Counted from the stretch's first letter, positions 40,241-49,470 are shown. The stretch is 57,495 bases of DNA from Deinococcales bacterium (GCA_013298185.1 JAAFJQ010000004.1:1-57495), one strand, 5' to 3'. Numbers and translations are program-made. Notes: a model not told the origin generated them from the letters alone.

Positions 40241-41662
40241 TTAAATTGCTTCTAACAGCAACAAATCTGGATTCTCGAGCAGACGGGTGAGGTGCTTCAC
40301 AAACCGCGCTGCTTCTGCGCCATCAATTAAACGATGGTCAAAGGATAAGCTCAGGTACATCATTTTACCAATCACAATCTGACCATCTTTGACAATTGGA
40401 CGGTCAACAATCGTGTGAACGCCAAGAATCGCAGCGTCGGGCGCATTGATGATTGGGAAGCTCAGCAAACTGCCTGCACTGCCAATGTTGGTCACGGCAA
40501 AACTCGAGCCACTGATTTCATCGGGCGACAGTTTGCCGTCTCGAGCCTTGCCAGCCAATTCGGAGATGCTACCAGCAACCTCGAGGATGCTTTTGCTGTC
40601 CACGTTTTTGACAACGGGTACAATCAGACCTGCTTCGGTGTCCACGGCGCAGCCAATGTTGTAATAGCGCTTATGCACCACTTCGCCTGTAGCTTCGTCA
40701 TAACTACTGTTGACATTGGGGAAGGCTTTGAGGGCGCTGGCGACGGCTTTGAAGATAAATGGCAAGTACGTGATTTTTACGCCTGCTTTTTCGGCGGCTG
40801 GCTTCAAGCGTTCGCGCAGTGCCACGAGTTCAGTCAGGTTGACTTCGTCCACGGTCAGGGTTCGCACCGTGTACAGGTGGCTGGCGACCATCGCGTTGCT
40901 GATGACACGGCGCATTCCACGAAGCGGTGTGCGTGTCTCGAGGTGTTCCAAGCCCTTTGGGGTGCGGTACTGCGGTGGTGGCACGGTCATACCGCCGCCT
41001 GAAGCTGGTGCTGCAACAGGACTGACAGGCGCGGGGCTGGGGGCGCTTGGAATCACAGTTGTGCCGCCATAGGTGCTGGCGCTGGTCGCCTCGACGTAAT
41101 CTTTGACATCTTCGACTCCAACGCGCCCGTTTGGACCACTGCCGGGAATTTCCATGATGTCAACGCCCGCTTCTCGAGCCAATTTGCGAGCGGCTGGCAC
41201 AGCCAGTGGGCGACCAAATTTGTTTACTCCTGCGGTTTTGGCGCTGCTGCTCGAGGCGACTTTGGCGGTGTTGCTGAAGTCAATGGCGATGGCTTTGGTG
41301 TTCATGCCGTAACTGCTGGCAACTGCGCTGTCAGTGGCACTCGAGGCGGCGGGAGCAGCCGGAGCGGGTGCAACTGGGGCTGGAGCAACAACAGGCGCGG
41401 CGGCTGGTGGCGCACTGATTTCACCCGCGCCAGCAAACAGGGCTATCGGGGCTTTGACTGTGACCACACTGCCTTCTTTGGCAAGGATTTTCTCGAGTGT
41501 TCCCGTGAACGGCGAGGGAATTTCAGTGGTGACTTTATCGGTCATCACTTCGGCAACGTTCTGCCCTTCGGTGACAGCGTCGCCTTCTTTGACCAGCCAT
41601 TTGAGGATTTCAACTTCAACGATTGATTCTGCCATCACAGGCATCAGCATTTCTTTTGGCAT
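40241..41662 (-). CDS. bkdC: 2-oxoacid dehydrogenase E2 (branched-chain acyltransferase)
   Basis: 473 residues. The lipoyl domain is N-terminal with the lipoylated Lys 43 in EVMTDKVTTEIPSP. An Ala/Pro linker, then the peripheral subunit-binding domain (AVPAARKLAREAGVDIMEIPGSGPNGRVGVEDV, about 155-190), a second Ala/Pro linker, and the catalytic domain with SFDHRLIDGAEAARF (HRxxDG 443-448). It accepts the acyl group from E1 and passes it to CoA. Order E1 alpha, E1 beta, E2 on one strand fits the branched-chain complex; pyruvate or acetoin variants are possible. E3 is not in the window. Confidence 0.88.
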   Translation of the reverse strand: MPKEMLMPVMAESIVEVEILKWLVKEGDAVTEGQNVAEVMTDKVTTEIPSPFTGTLEKILAKEGSVVTVKAPIALFAGAGEISAPPAAAPVVAPAPVAPAPAAPAASSATDSAVASSYGMNTKAIAIDFSNTAKVASSSSAKTAGVNKFGRPLAVPAARKLAREAGVDIMEIPGSGPNGRVGVEDVKDYVEATSASTYGGTTVIPSAPSPAPVSPVAAPASGGGMTVPPPQYRTPKGLEHLETRTPLRGMRRVISNAMVASHLYTVRTLTVDEVNLTELVALRERLKPAAEKAGVKITYLPFIFKAVASALKAFPNVNSSYDEATGEVVHKRYYNIGCAVDTEAGLIVPVVKNVDSKSILEVAGSISELAGKARDGKLSPDEISGSSFAVTNIGSAGSLLSFPIINAPDAAILGVHTIVDRPIVKDGQIVIGKMMYLSLSFDHRLIDGAEAARFVKHLTRLLENPDLLLLEAI

Positions 41663-41674
41663 CTCAACACTCCT

Positions 41675-42694
41675 TTAAGCGCTTAACACGTTCTTGATGG
41701 CTTCGGCGACGTGGTGCGCTTCGGGTCTCGAGTAGTGGTTGAGGCTGTTAAATGGGCTTGGCATGGTGTCAAAACTGGCAACCCGCAAAACAGGTGCTTC
41801 GAGTTCGTAGAAGCACTTTTCTTGGATCAATGCCGCGATTTCCGCGCCAGGTCCCAAGGTCAGGTTGGCTTCGTGAACCACGACCACCCGTCCTGTTTTT
41901 GCGACGCTGGCAACCACGGTTTCCATGTCCAATGGCACAACCGTGCGAAGGTCTATGACTTCGCATTGAATACCAGCTTTGGCAGCTTGTTCAGCCGCCG
42001 CAAGGCAGGTGTGAACCATCGTACCAATCGTCACCAGCGTCACATCCGAGCCTTCTCGAGCCACTCGAGCTTGTCCGAGTGGCACGGTGTAATAACCCGT
42101 TGGCACGTCCATACGCGCACTGGGTTCGCGGTACAAGTAAATGCTTTCAAAAAACACCACAGGGTCGTTATCTTCGATGGCGGCAATCAGCATTCCCTTG
42201 GCATCGTAAGGGTTGCTCGGAATCGCCACTTTGATACCGGGGGTGTGCATCAGGTACGTTTCGGGGCTGTCGGCGTGCTGCTCGAGCAGGGATTTACCGC
42301 CACCGAAGGGAAAGCGAATCACCAGTGGGGTACTCCAACGTCCACGGCTGCGGTAACGAAAGCGCGATACATGACTGAAAATCTGGTCAAAACCCTGCAT
42401 CATAAAGCCGCCGAATTGCAGCTCGACCACGGGGCGCATTCCAACGGCGGCTGCGCCAACGGCTGTACCAATGATGCCTGCTTCAGTCAGAGGGCAGTCA
42501 AAAACCCGATGCTCACCGTGTTTGCCTTGTAAGCCTGTGGTGACGCGGTAAACACCGCCGAGCCGCCCGACATCTTCGCCGTACATCACGACTTTGGGGT
42601 CTTTTGCCAACATCACATCCATCGCATCAGTCAGGGCTTGGAGCAGGGTCATGGTTTTGGTTTCTGTTGCTTTCTCGAGAACTTGGGTCATCAT
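41675..42694 (-). CDS. bkdB: 2-oxoacid dehydrogenase E1 beta subunit
   Basis: 339 residues. The transketolase-type pyrimidine domain begins MTLLQALTDAMDVMLAKDPKVVMYGEDVGRLGGV. Conserved VFDCPLTEAGIIGTAVGAAAVGMRP and the HSPEAYF-like DSPETYLMHTPGIKVAIPSNPYDAKG are typical. The C-terminal transketolase domain begins near 205. It forms an alpha2beta2 heterotetramer with E1 alpha. The start overlaps the E1 alpha stop (ATGA), so they are translationally coupled. Confidence 0.9.
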   Translation of the reverse strand: MMTQVLEKATETKTMTLLQALTDAMDVMLAKDPKVVMYGEDVGRLGGVYRVTTGLQGKHGEHRVFDCPLTEAGIIGTAVGAAAVGMRPVVELQFGGFMMQGFDQIFSHVSRFRYRSRGRWSTPLVIRFPFGGGKSLLEQHADSPETYLMHTPGIKVAIPSNPYDAKGMLIAAIEDNDPVVFFESIYLYREPSARMDVPTGYYTVPLGQARVAREGSDVTLVTIGTMVHTCLAAAEQAAKAGIQCEVIDLRTVVPLDMETVVASVAKTGRVVVVHEANLTLGPGAEIAALIQEKCFYELEAPVLRVASFDTMPSPFNSLNHYSRPEAHHVAEAIKNVLSA

Positions 42695-43842
42695 GCACCT
42701 TCCATTTGAGCCACGCGGCGCTTCAAGATTTCACGCTGTTCTTTGATTTGCCAGACATCGTTTTGCCAAACATACTCGAGCAGGGCTTCTGGTCTTGGCG
42801 AAGCCACTTGGTCAGCCGCTTCGAGCGCGGCTTGGAATTCAGTTTCGATTTCGGCAACCATAGCGACTTCGCGGTCATCGTTCCAGCGTTTTTCAAGCGT
42901 TAAGAATTTTTTGACTCGAGCAATTGGGTCGCGTTCTTTGCGCCAGAATTCGGGTTCGGCATTCTCATCGCGGTAGGCTTTGGGGTCATCGCCTGTGGTA
43001 TGCGGGCGTATGCGGTAGGTCATGTGTTCGATTAAACTTGGACCTTTGCCATCCCTGGCATCCTGCACAGCTTTTTTGGAAACCGTATTAACCGCCAGAA
43101 TGTCGTTGCCATCCACCAAGTAACCGGGGATGTCATAACCCACCGAGCGGCGCACCAAGTAATCCACACCCGATTGAACTTGGCGCGGCACGGAAATTGC
43201 CCAACCATTGTTTTCGATGATAAACACACACGGGTCTTTTCTGGCAGAAGCAAAGTTAATGGCAGCGTGAACATCGCCTTGGCTCGTGCCACCTTCACCG
43301 ACGTAGGTCATGACCACACCGCCTGTACCTTGGGCTTTCAGACCCAAAGCTGCGCCAGCCGCGTGCAGCACTTGCCCGGGAATCGAGATAATAACTGGCA
43401 GAATATTGGCGGTGTCAGGCAAGCGCCAACCTTCTGGATGACCACGCCAGTACATGATCGCGTTCTGGATGCTCCAGCCATGGGTAATCATCGCGGCGGT
43501 GTTGCGATACATTGGGGCGATATAGTCGGTTTGGCGGTTGAGTGCCATGGCACTGCCAAATTGACTGGCTTCTTGACCGCCAAATTGGGCGTAATTGCCA
43601 AGGCGTTGCGACTTAAAAAGCGACATGAACTTATCATCCAAGTGCCGTAAGCGCGACATGCCACGGTACATGTCCTCGACCAAGTCTAGGTCTGGAATCA
43701 AATCTTCCCGCACGGGTTTGCCATCGGGCGCAAGAATTTGAAAGGGCGTAAGGTCAGAAGCAACGGGCATACTGCCAGCGAACATGGCTTCGTTCGTTTG
43801 AGTGGCAGCCCCTTTCTTGGTGGTACGGCGCGTATTTGCCAT
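42691..43842 (-). CDS. bkdA: 2-oxoacid dehydrogenase E1 alpha subunit
   Basis: 383 residues. The ThDP-binding region has VGEGGTSQGDVHAAINFASARKDPCVFIIENNGWAISVP (GDG-N-type motif with the ...NN end), and the phosphorylation-loop-like RIRPHTTGDDP is present. The branched-chain-type features (LRHLDDKFMSLFKSQRLGNYAQFGGQEA) fit BkdA1. It decarboxylates the 2-oxoacid. The upstream region holds two palindromes that look like operators. Confidence 0.9.
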   Translation of the reverse strand: MANTRRTTKKGAATQTNEAMFAGSMPVASDLTPFQILAPDGKPVREDLIPDLDLVEDMYRGMSRLRHLDDKFMSLFKSQRLGNYAQFGGQEASQFGSAMALNRQTDYIAPMYRNTAAMITHGWSIQNAIMYWRGHPEGWRLPDTANILPVIISIPGQVLHAAGAALGLKAQGTGGVVMTYVGEGGTSQGDVHAAINFASARKDPCVFIIENNGWAISVPRQVQSGVDYLVRRSVGYDIPGYLVDGNDILAVNTVSKKAVQDARDGKGPSLIEHMTYRIRPHTTGDDPKAYRDENAEPEFWRKERDPIARVKKFLTLEKRWNDDREVAMVAEIETEFQAALEAADQVASPRPEALLEYVWQNDVWQIKEQREILKRRVAQMEGA

Positions 43843-43956
43843 AAGACCAGCATCTTAGTACGTTTGGCAGATTTTGTGCAGTTCATCAATTTTAGTGATT
43901 TTCGTAACACTTGGTATTTCTCGAGAATGGAATTTTATTGTGTGAAACAGGTTTTT

Positions 43957-43999
43957 TTTGGTATACCAAATTGTAAAAAATTTTTGTACTCGGTACAAA
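43957..43999. promoter_or_regulatory. Two operator-like palindromes upstream of bkd
   Basis: TTTGGTATACCAAA (43957-43970, perfect) and TTTGTAC TCG GTACAAA (43983-43999). Both carry a GT...AC core as in GntR-type operators. They are 115-155 bp before the E1 alpha start. The regulator is not in the window. Confidence 0.5.
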
Positions 44000-44101
44000 T
44001 TCGCTGGCTTGCGCTGTTTTGCACAATGAAAAAAAGACCAATCGGTTTGGTAAAACCAGCTCGAGTTGTCTGGATCAATAAGGTTGCACTCGAGACAAGC
44101 C

Positions 44102-44911
44102 TTACTTTCTCTGGCAATCAGGGCAGTAATGCGTCCCACGACCCGCCAAAGTGTATTTCAGAATTTCTGCCCCACACCTCGAGCAAGCTGCTCCTGTACG
44201 GTCATACACATGATGCTCGAGTTGAAAATACCCCGATTCACCACTTGGTTGCTGGTAACTGTTGTCCGACAAGGTACTCCCGCCAACTTCAACCGCTCGA
44301 GCCATCACTTCGATAATCGCAGCGTGTAAACGCTTAGCGGCGGCCGCCGAGAGCTTACTGGCTTCTGGATGGATTTTGGCTAACCACAGGCTCTCATCGG
44401 CGTAGATGTTGCCCACACCAGCCACGGGTTTTTGGCTTAGGAGCGCAGGTTTAACTCGAGAAACCCTGCTCATGGCGGTTTGGAAATCTTTGAGCTTAAA
44501 ATCGCTCGAGAGGGGTTCGGGACCCATCTCAGATAGGGCTTTGATGTGCTGCCACTGGTTGCTTGGCACGATTTCCCAAAAACCAAAACGCCTCGAGTCA
44601 ACATAACTGACTTCGCCATCGTGCAGCACCAAACGCAGGCGTTCAAAACGTGGTGGCTCGAGAAATTTCTTGTCATTTGGAATCCGAAAACCACCGGTCA
44701 TTTTCAAATGCACAAGGCAATCCAAACCATCATCAAGGCGAAAAATCAGGTACTTCCCACGCCGCTCGAGTTTCAGGATTTGCTTACCGAGCATGGCTTC
44801 GGTGTTGCGATAACGCTGCGGGTCAGTGTGCAGCACATCGCGCACTACCCGTCCAAGCAGCACTGGCTCGAGCATACGGCGGGTGGTTTCGACTTCGGGG
44901 AGTTCAGGCAT
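44102..44911 (-). CDS. fpg: Formamidopyrimidine-DNA glycosylase
   Basis: 269 residues starting exactly at MPELPEVETTRR (ATG 44911), with the catalytic Pro after Met removal and the adjacent Glu. The C-terminal zinc finger (HHVYDRTGAACSRCG ... THYCPDCQ) and H2TH region (GVGNIYADESLW) are present. It excises oxidised purines such as 8-oxoguanine and cuts the strand by beta/delta-elimination. It is divergent from meaB; CATACT is 7 nt before the ATG. A frame extending to 44968 lacks the conserved start. Confidence 0.95.
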   Translation of the reverse strand: MPELPEVETTRRMLEPVLLGRVVRDVLHTDPQRYRNTEAMLGKQILKLERRGKYLIFRLDDGLDCLVHLKMTGGFRIPNDKKFLEPPRFERLRLVLHDGEVSYVDSRRFGFWEIVPSNQWQHIKALSEMGPEPLSSDFKLKDFQTAMSRVSRVKPALLSQKPVAGVGNIYADESLWLAKIHPEASKLSAAAAKRLHAAIIEVMARAVEVGGSTLSDNSYQQPSGESGYFQLEHHVYDRTGAACSRCGAEILKYTLAGRGTHYCPDCQRK

Positions 44912-44982
44912 TGAGGCTAGTATGGCGCAGAACAGTGCATAACGGTTGTGGGTTGCACTGCAAATCAACTGGCTTGGTGAGT

Positions 44983-44996
44983 TACACTAAGCCACC
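44983..44996 (+). promoter_or_regulatory. Leaderless -10 box of meaB
   Basis: TACACT (44983-44988), 8 nt before the ATG at 44997. Confidence 0.45.
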
Positions 44997-45920
44997 ATGT
45001 TGCAACAATTTCTCGAGGGTGATTTACGCGCTTTAGCACGAGCCATCACCTTGATTGAATCCGCCGACCCTCGAGCTGACGAGTTGCTGATTTCTTTGCG
45101 GCAACAGCGCCAAACCTCGAGCAGTCTGGTGATTGGCATGACAGGCGCTCCGGGCGCAGGCAAAAGCACCCTGACCGATGCCCTGATTAGCCAATGCCGC
45201 TCAAAAGGCGCTCGAGTTGCCGTGCTTTGCATTGACCCAAGCAGCCCATTTAGCGGCGGGGCAATCCTCGGTGATCGCATCCGCATGGGCAGGCATTACC
45301 AAGATCAAGGTGTGTTTGTTCGCAGCATGGCAAGCCGAGGCGCGTTGGGTGGCTTAGCCAAAACCACGGTTGGTGTGCTGGGTTTACTCGAGGCATTTGG
45401 TTTTGAATTTATTTTTCTCGAGACTGTCGGTGTTGGGCAGTCCGAAGTGGACATTGCCAGCGTGGCTGACCATACAGTTGTGGTGCTGACTCCGGCTGGT
45501 GGCGATGCTGTTCAAGCCTTCAAAGCGGGCATCATGGAAATTGCTGATGTCTTTACGATCAATAAAGCCGATTTGCCCGGAGCTGACCGCCTGATGCGCG
45601 AAATTCGTGCCGCCCAAGAACTTGGCGCACACGATGAAAACACTTGGTTTGCACCGATTCTGCAAACCATTGGCAGCGAAAAAGAAGGTATTGCAGAACT
45701 TCTCGAGGCAATTCAAAATCACCGAAATCATTTGGGCAGCGAAGGTTTACGCTTGCGCCGTCTCGAGCGAGCGAGGTTTGAACTGAATGCAGCTATTCAA
45801 GAATTAGCACGAACTCGAGCCAAAAATACCGAAAGCAGCCTGCTCGAGCAAATCAGTTTAGGCGTGGTCACAGCTCGAGAAGTAGCGCTGCAAGTTTTGG
45901 GCTTTCAAAATCTTGATTGA
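44997..45920 (+). CDS. meaB: Methylmalonyl-CoA mutase chaperone GTPase (MeaB/ArgK)
   Basis: 307 residues. The G1 P-loop is GAPGAGKST (50-58). LCIDPSSPFSGGAILGDRIRM is the MeaB switch block. The later ETVGVGQSEVDIA and NKADLPGADR (G4) are G-protein motifs. It protects and reactivates B12-dependent methylmalonyl-CoA mutase (or a relative). The mutase itself is not in the window. Branched-chain dehydrogenase genes 1-3 kb away fit the same propionyl/methylmalonyl route. Confidence 0.92.
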   Translation: MLQQFLEGDLRALARAITLIESADPRADELLISLRQQRQTSSSLVIGMTGAPGAGKSTLTDALISQCRSKGARVAVLCIDPSSPFSGGAILGDRIRMGRHYQDQGVFVRSMASRGALGGLAKTTVGVLGLLEAFGFEFIFLETVGVGQSEVDIASVADHTVVVLTPAGGDAVQAFKAGIMEIADVFTINKADLPGADRLMREIRAAQELGAHDENTWFAPILQTIGSEKEGIAELLEAIQNHRNHLGSEGLRLRRLERARFELNAAIQELARTRAKNTESSLLEQISLGVVTAREVALQVLGFQNLD

Positions 45921-45949
45921 TTGAAGCATCAATCCTTCGTACAGTGTAC

Positions 45950-46288
45950 TTAGCCAATTGGTAATTGGGGTTTGAGGCGGTCATCCTCGAGTGCCGCCCA
46001 GACTTCTTGTTTGAACTGCTCGAGGTTAAAGCCATCCAAGGCACTTTGGTCACAGCCATCAAAACGGCGTAGGGCTTTTTGGTAATTGCGTTGTCCACCA
46101 ATTAAATTATCGTAATGCCTTCGTTTGTGAATCGCAGCCGCCAAGAGAATCAACCCTTGGATGTAATTGGCACCGACCAAGTCATTTCTGGTTTTGGCGG
46201 CATTCCATGGGATTTCCCAAACTTCGTGCGCTTCCCAGTAATCGCCTGCATTAAAAACCCTCGCGCCATCCTGCAATTCACTTCGCAT
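45950..46288 (-). CDS. DUF309 family protein
   Basis: 112 residues from the ATG at 46288 (MRSELQDGARVFNAGDYWEAHEVWE). The conserved DUF309 core (FNAGDYWEAHEVWE, LVGANYIQGLILLAAAIHK) is intact, with paired His/Glu residues in one helix that may bind metal. Function is unknown. TAGACT lies 7 nt before the ATG. A longer frame to 46474 would overlap fdhD heavily and is rejected. Confidence 0.8.
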   Translation of the reverse strand: MRSELQDGARVFNAGDYWEAHEVWEIPWNAAKTRNDLVGANYIQGLILLAAAIHKRRHYDNLIGGQRNYQKALRRFDGCDQSALDGFNLEQFKQEVWAALEDDRLKPQLPIG

Positions 46289-46330
46289 GGGTTGTAGTCT
46301 AATGCCATACCTAGCATGTAGTCTAATGCC
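46289..46330. promoter_or_regulatory. Bidirectional leaderless promoter, DUF309 / fdhD
   Basis: The 42-bp gap contains TAGACT on the minus strand (46301-46296, 7 nt before DUF309) and TAGTCT on the plus strand (46319-46324, 6 nt before fdhD). GTAGTCTAATGCCAT occurs twice (46294-46308, 46318-46332). Confidence 0.65.
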
Positions 46331-47149
46331 ATGCGAGGCAGCCAAAAAACCCAAGTGCTGAGTTTTAACGGACAAGTTTCGCACCGCCGCACCGACGCTG
46401 TGGTGCAAGAAGAACCGCTCGAGATTCGTTTGCAAGCCACAACCCTGACCACGACCATGCGAACTGGTGGGCATGATTTTGAACTGGCTTTGGGGTGGGC
46501 TTTTGCCGAGGGTTTGGTGCAGTCTTTAGAAGATGTTCAAAAAATTTCCTACTGTGTTTCCGATAAACTCGAGCAGCGTTTTAATGTGGTGAACTTAAAG
46601 CTGCGAAACCGTCCCGAGGTCAGCCCAAAGCCGCGCCTGAGTTTATCCACAAGTGCTTGTGGGGTCTGTGGAAAAGCCAGCCTTGAATCACTCGAGGTGT
46701 CTTGTCCTGTTCTGCCAAATCACATGCAAGTGCTGCCAGAGCTACTCTACGCTTTGCCAGAAAAAATACGTACTGCACAGCAAATTTTCAGTAGCACAGG
46801 CAGTATTCATGCGGCGGGTTTGTTTTCTGCAAATGGCGATTTACTGATTTTGCGCGAGGATGTTGGCAGACACAACGCTGTGGATAAGGTCATCGGTTGG
46901 GCTTTGATGAACCGCATCCAACTCGAGCAAACAATGCTGCTGGTTTCTGGCAGAAGTGGCTTTGAAATTGCCCAAAAAGCCGTGCGGGCAAGTATTCCTA
47001 TTTTGGCGGGTGTGTCTGCTCCCTCGAGTTTGGCGCTTGACGTAGCAAAGCGTTTTAACCTGACTTTGATTGGATTTTTACGTGGTCAAACCATGAATGT
47101 CTACACTGGTTTTGAACGTATTCAAACCACAGATAAAGCTGTAGAATAA
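46331..47149 (+). CDS. fdhD: Formate dehydrogenase sulfurtransferase FdhD
   Basis: 272 residues. The redox motif CGVC (110-113) in SACGVCGK is the persulfide-carrying site. [14 protein letters not shown] and [14 protein letters not shown] are the strongly conserved FdhD blocks. It transfers sulfur to the molybdenum cofactor of formate dehydrogenase. No formate dehydrogenase gene is in the window. The start is fixed by TAGTCT 6 nt upstream. Confidence 0.93.
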   Translation: MRGSQKTQVLSFNGQVSHRRTDAVVQEEPLEIRLQATTLTTTMRTGGHDFELALGWAFAEGLVQSLEDVQKISYCVSDKLEQRFNVVNLKLRNRPEVSPKPRLSLSTSACGVCGKASLESLEVSCPVLPNHMQVLPELLYALPEKIRTAQQIFSSTGSIHAAGLFSANGDLLILREDVGRHNAVDKVIGWALMNRIQLEQTMLLVSGRSGFEIAQKAVRASIPILAGVSAPSSLALDVAKRFNLTLIGFLRGQTMNVYTGFERIQTTDKAVE

Positions 47150-47156
47150 AAAAACC

Positions 47157-47693
47157 GTGAAAACACATCCTGTTCAAATTGGTTCTTTGCATCGTGAGCT
47201 TCCCGTAATCACCGTCGCGCCCGGTGTGGCAGTGGCATTGCTGAATTTACTCGGCGATACAGACCTGACCGAAGAAGCGGGCAAAACCCTCGCGGCTCTG
47301 TTGCCCAAAGGCATTGAGGTGCTGGTCACACCCGAAGTCAAAGCTGTCACGTTGGCACATGTCATCTCGAGGATTCTTGGTATTCCGTACATCGTGGCAC
47401 GAAAAACCCAAAAGCCCTACATGCACCAACCTGTGACTCGAGAAGTCCTGAGCATCACCACAGGCAAACCGCAACTTTTGGTGATAGACGGTTTTGACAT
47501 TCCCAAAATCAAAGACAAAAGCGTAGCAGTCATAGACGATGTCGTCAGCACTGGCGGCACACTCCGTAGTTTATCGGCATTGATTACCGACATTGGTGGC
47601 ACAGTCAACGCCACCCTTGCAGTCTTCACCGAAGGCGACCCTCGAGAAGATGTGATTGCGCTGGGTCATTTGCCGTTGTACCTCGAGAAGTAA
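47157..47693 (+). CDS. Adenine-phosphoribosyltransferase-like protein (paralogue 1)
   Basis: 178 residues from a GTG (47157); TAGAAT lies 9 nt upstream. The PRPP loop [11 protein letters not shown] (125-135) is intact, and [22 protein letters not shown] is the APRT/XPRT-type base-side element. A bundled N-terminal strand ([29 protein letters not shown]) resembles other APRT-like proteins. The salvage base cannot be decided. A heptad repeat separates it from paralogue 2. Confidence 0.8.
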   Translation: MKTHPVQIGSLHRELPVITVAPGVAVALLNLLGDTDLTEEAGKTLAALLPKGIEVLVTPEVKAVTLAHVISRILGIPYIVARKTQKPYMHQPVTREVLSITTGKPQLLVIDGFDIPKIKDKSVAVIDDVVSTGGTLRSLSALITDIGGTVNATLAVFTEGDPREDVIALGHLPLYLEK

Positions 47694-47766
47694 GGTTAAA
47701 GAGGAAAGGTTAAAGATAAAAGTAAAACCTTCCTCTTTAACCTTTAACCTTTAACCTTTTCTCTTT
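47692..47766. repeat. Heptad-phased inverted repeat C
   Basis: The left arm reads GTTAAAG, AGGAAAG, GTTAAAG, ATAAAAG; the right arm CTTTAAC three times, CTTTTCT, CTTTCCC. Self-complementary; it lies between the two phosphoribosyltransferase paralogues. Confidence 0.7.
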
Positions 47767-47780
47767 CCCCTAGGAGTCCC

Positions 47781-48323
47781 ATGTCAAACGAAACCTATAC
47801 CCTGATCATTGGTGATTTAAGCCGTGAATTGCCTTTGGTGCGTCCCACGCCAAATACCCGTTTGCCTTTGGTTGAATTCTTAGGCGATACGCAACTTTCG
47901 CAAGCTGCTGCCAAAGCCACCTTGCCTTTGATTCCGACGGATACAGATATGCTTTTTACTTGCGAAACCTCGAGTATTCCTTTGGTGCATTCGCTGGCAG
48001 AACTGATGAACTTACCTTACGAAGTGGCACGTAAACGCCGCCGTCCGTATATGCAAGACCCAATTATTCAAGATGTGCAGAGCATGACTTTGGGGGTTGG
48101 CGAAACCTTATGGCTTGATTTGCGTCATGCCGAGCATCTGCGTGGCAAAAAAGTTACGATTGTGCTGGATGTGGTTGCCAGTGGTGGCACAATCTCTTCA
48201 CTCGAGAAAATTGTGGTTCGTGCAGGCGGTAAACCCCACGGGCGGGTGGCTGCGTTTAGTCATGGTCAACCCAAAATGGATATTCAAGTCATGCAGCAAT
48301 TACCAATCATCGCCTTGGATTAA
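47781..48323 (+). CDS. Phosphoribosyltransferase-like protein (paralogue 2)
   Basis: 180 residues (ATG, TAGGAG upstream). It aligns throughout with paralogue 1: ELPLVRPTPNTRLPLVEFLGD, then PLVHSLAELMNLPYEVARKRRRPYM. In the PRPP loop the usual DD pair is LD (IVLDVVASGGT, 127-137), i.e. one of two conserved acids is lost. The protein may be a regulator or a specialised enzyme rather than a normal salvage PRT. It may act with paralogue 1. Confidence 0.75.
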   Translation: MSNETYTLIIGDLSRELPLVRPTPNTRLPLVEFLGDTQLSQAAAKATLPLIPTDTDMLFTCETSSIPLVHSLAELMNLPYEVARKRRRPYMQDPIIQDVQSMTLGVGETLWLDLRHAEHLRGKKVTIVLDVVASGGTISSLEKIVVRAGGKPHGRVAAFSHGQPKMDIQVMQQLPIIALD

Positions 48324-48351
48324 CTGTTCAGCTATTTGGCTTGCCTTTTGT

Positions 48352-48363
48352 TAAACTCTGCCC
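48352..48363 (+). promoter_or_regulatory. Leaderless -10 box of trpD
   Basis: TAAACT (48352-48357), 6 nt before the ATG at 48364. Confidence 0.5.
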
Positions 48364-49383
48364 ATGTCCTTATTCGCCCGTGCGGTTAGCAAAGAAGCCC
48401 TAAGTCTCGAGGATGCCGAATCCTTGATGGGTCTGATCATGGATGGTGAACTCTCAGCAGTCAAAACGGGTGCGGTACTGGCAGCCCTGCGGGTGCGTGG
48501 CGAAACCGTGGCAGAAGTAGCAGGCTTTGCCAAAGCCATGCGCTCGAGGGTCGTGCCAGTGGTGCTTCAAGCTGGAACAATTGTGGATACCTGCGGCACA
48601 GGTGGCACAGGAACATCGAATTTTAATATTTCCACTGCCAGTGCTTTTGTGGTCGCGGCGGCGGGTCTGCGCGTGGCAAAACATGGCAACCGCACCGCTG
48701 GGCGTTTATCGGGAAGCGCTGATGTTCTCGAGGCACTGGGCATCAAGCTCGAGCTAAGCCCTGAGCGGGTGGCTCAAGCGGTTGAGCAAATTGGCATTGG
48801 TTTTTTGTTCGCCCGTTCGCACCATCCTGCTATGCGCCACACCGTGCCAGTCCGAGCCGAGTTGGGCATCCGCACGGTGTTTAACATCCTCGGACCACTG
48901 ACCAATCCTGCTGGAGCAACCCACCAACTGCTTGGTGTGGCGGAGAAAAACCTTGTGCCGCTGATGGCAAGTGTGTTGCAACAACTTGGCATTACTGGCG
49001 CAATGGTGGTGTACGGCACAGCCGAAGATGCAACGCGATTTGATGATGTCTCGGTGGCTGGCACAAGCCACATCGCTGAGGTGAGAGGCTCGAGCATCAA
49101 AGAATATGACCTCGAGCCAACTGATCTGGGCTTAAGTTTGCATCCCACAGAAGCCCTGCTAGGCGGAGATGCCACAACCAATGCTGTAATCGTCCGTGAC
49201 GTTCTAGGGGGTCATGGCACAACCGCCCAACGAGATGCCGTTGCCGCCAACGCTGGAGCCGCTTTGTACATTGCTGGAGCAAGCAGCAGCCTCAAAGATG
49301 GCGTTACCTTAGCGCTCGAGTTGCTAAGAAAAGGCGCTGCCCTCGAGAAATTGGAGGCACTAGCGCAATTCTCAAATGGATAA
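48364..49383 (+). CDS. trpD: Anthranilate phosphoribosyltransferase
   Basis: 339 residues. DTCGTGGTGTSNFNIST is the PRPP loop, KHGNRTAGRLSGSADVLEALG the anthranilate/PRPP region, and RSHHPAMRHTVPVRAELGIRTVFNILGPLTNPA the family signature. It makes phosphoribosyl-anthranilate in tryptophan synthesis (cytosol). It stands alone, away from other trp genes. Confidence 0.93.
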   Translation: MSLFARAVSKEALSLEDAESLMGLIMDGELSAVKTGAVLAALRVRGETVAEVAGFAKAMRSRVVPVVLQAGTIVDTCGTGGTGTSNFNISTASAFVVAAAGLRVAKHGNRTAGRLSGSADVLEALGIKLELSPERVAQAVEQIGIGFLFARSHHPAMRHTVPVRAELGIRTVFNILGPLTNPAGATHQLLGVAEKNLVPLMASVLQQLGITGAMVVYGTAEDATRFDDVSVAGTSHIAEVRGSSIKEYDLEPTDLGLSLHPTEALLGGDATTNAVIVRDVLGGHGTTAQRDAVAANAGAALYIAGASSSLKDGVTLALELLRKGAALEKLEALAQFSNG

Positions 49384-49423
49384 TAAAGCTGAGAATTGAT
49401 TCTTATTCCTTGTTGCGAAGTAG

Positions 49424-49470
49424 TCTTTCCTCTTTAGCCTTTAACCTTTCCTCTGCCCTTTCTCTCTCCC
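49424..49470. repeat. Heptad-phased repeat D (single arm)
   Basis: Units CTTTCCT, CTTTAGC, CTTTAAC, CTTTCCT, CTGCCCT. Only the pyrimidine arm is present, in the gap between trpD and the response-regulator gene. Confidence 0.6.

Noticed and set aside
41711-42532. 273-residue ORF opposite E1 beta
   Set aside because: Opposite a highly conserved gene; His/Gly-rich shadow composition.
46310-46474. N-terminal extension of DUF309
   Set aside because: Would cover the fdhD start; the family start and a -10 box lie at 46288.
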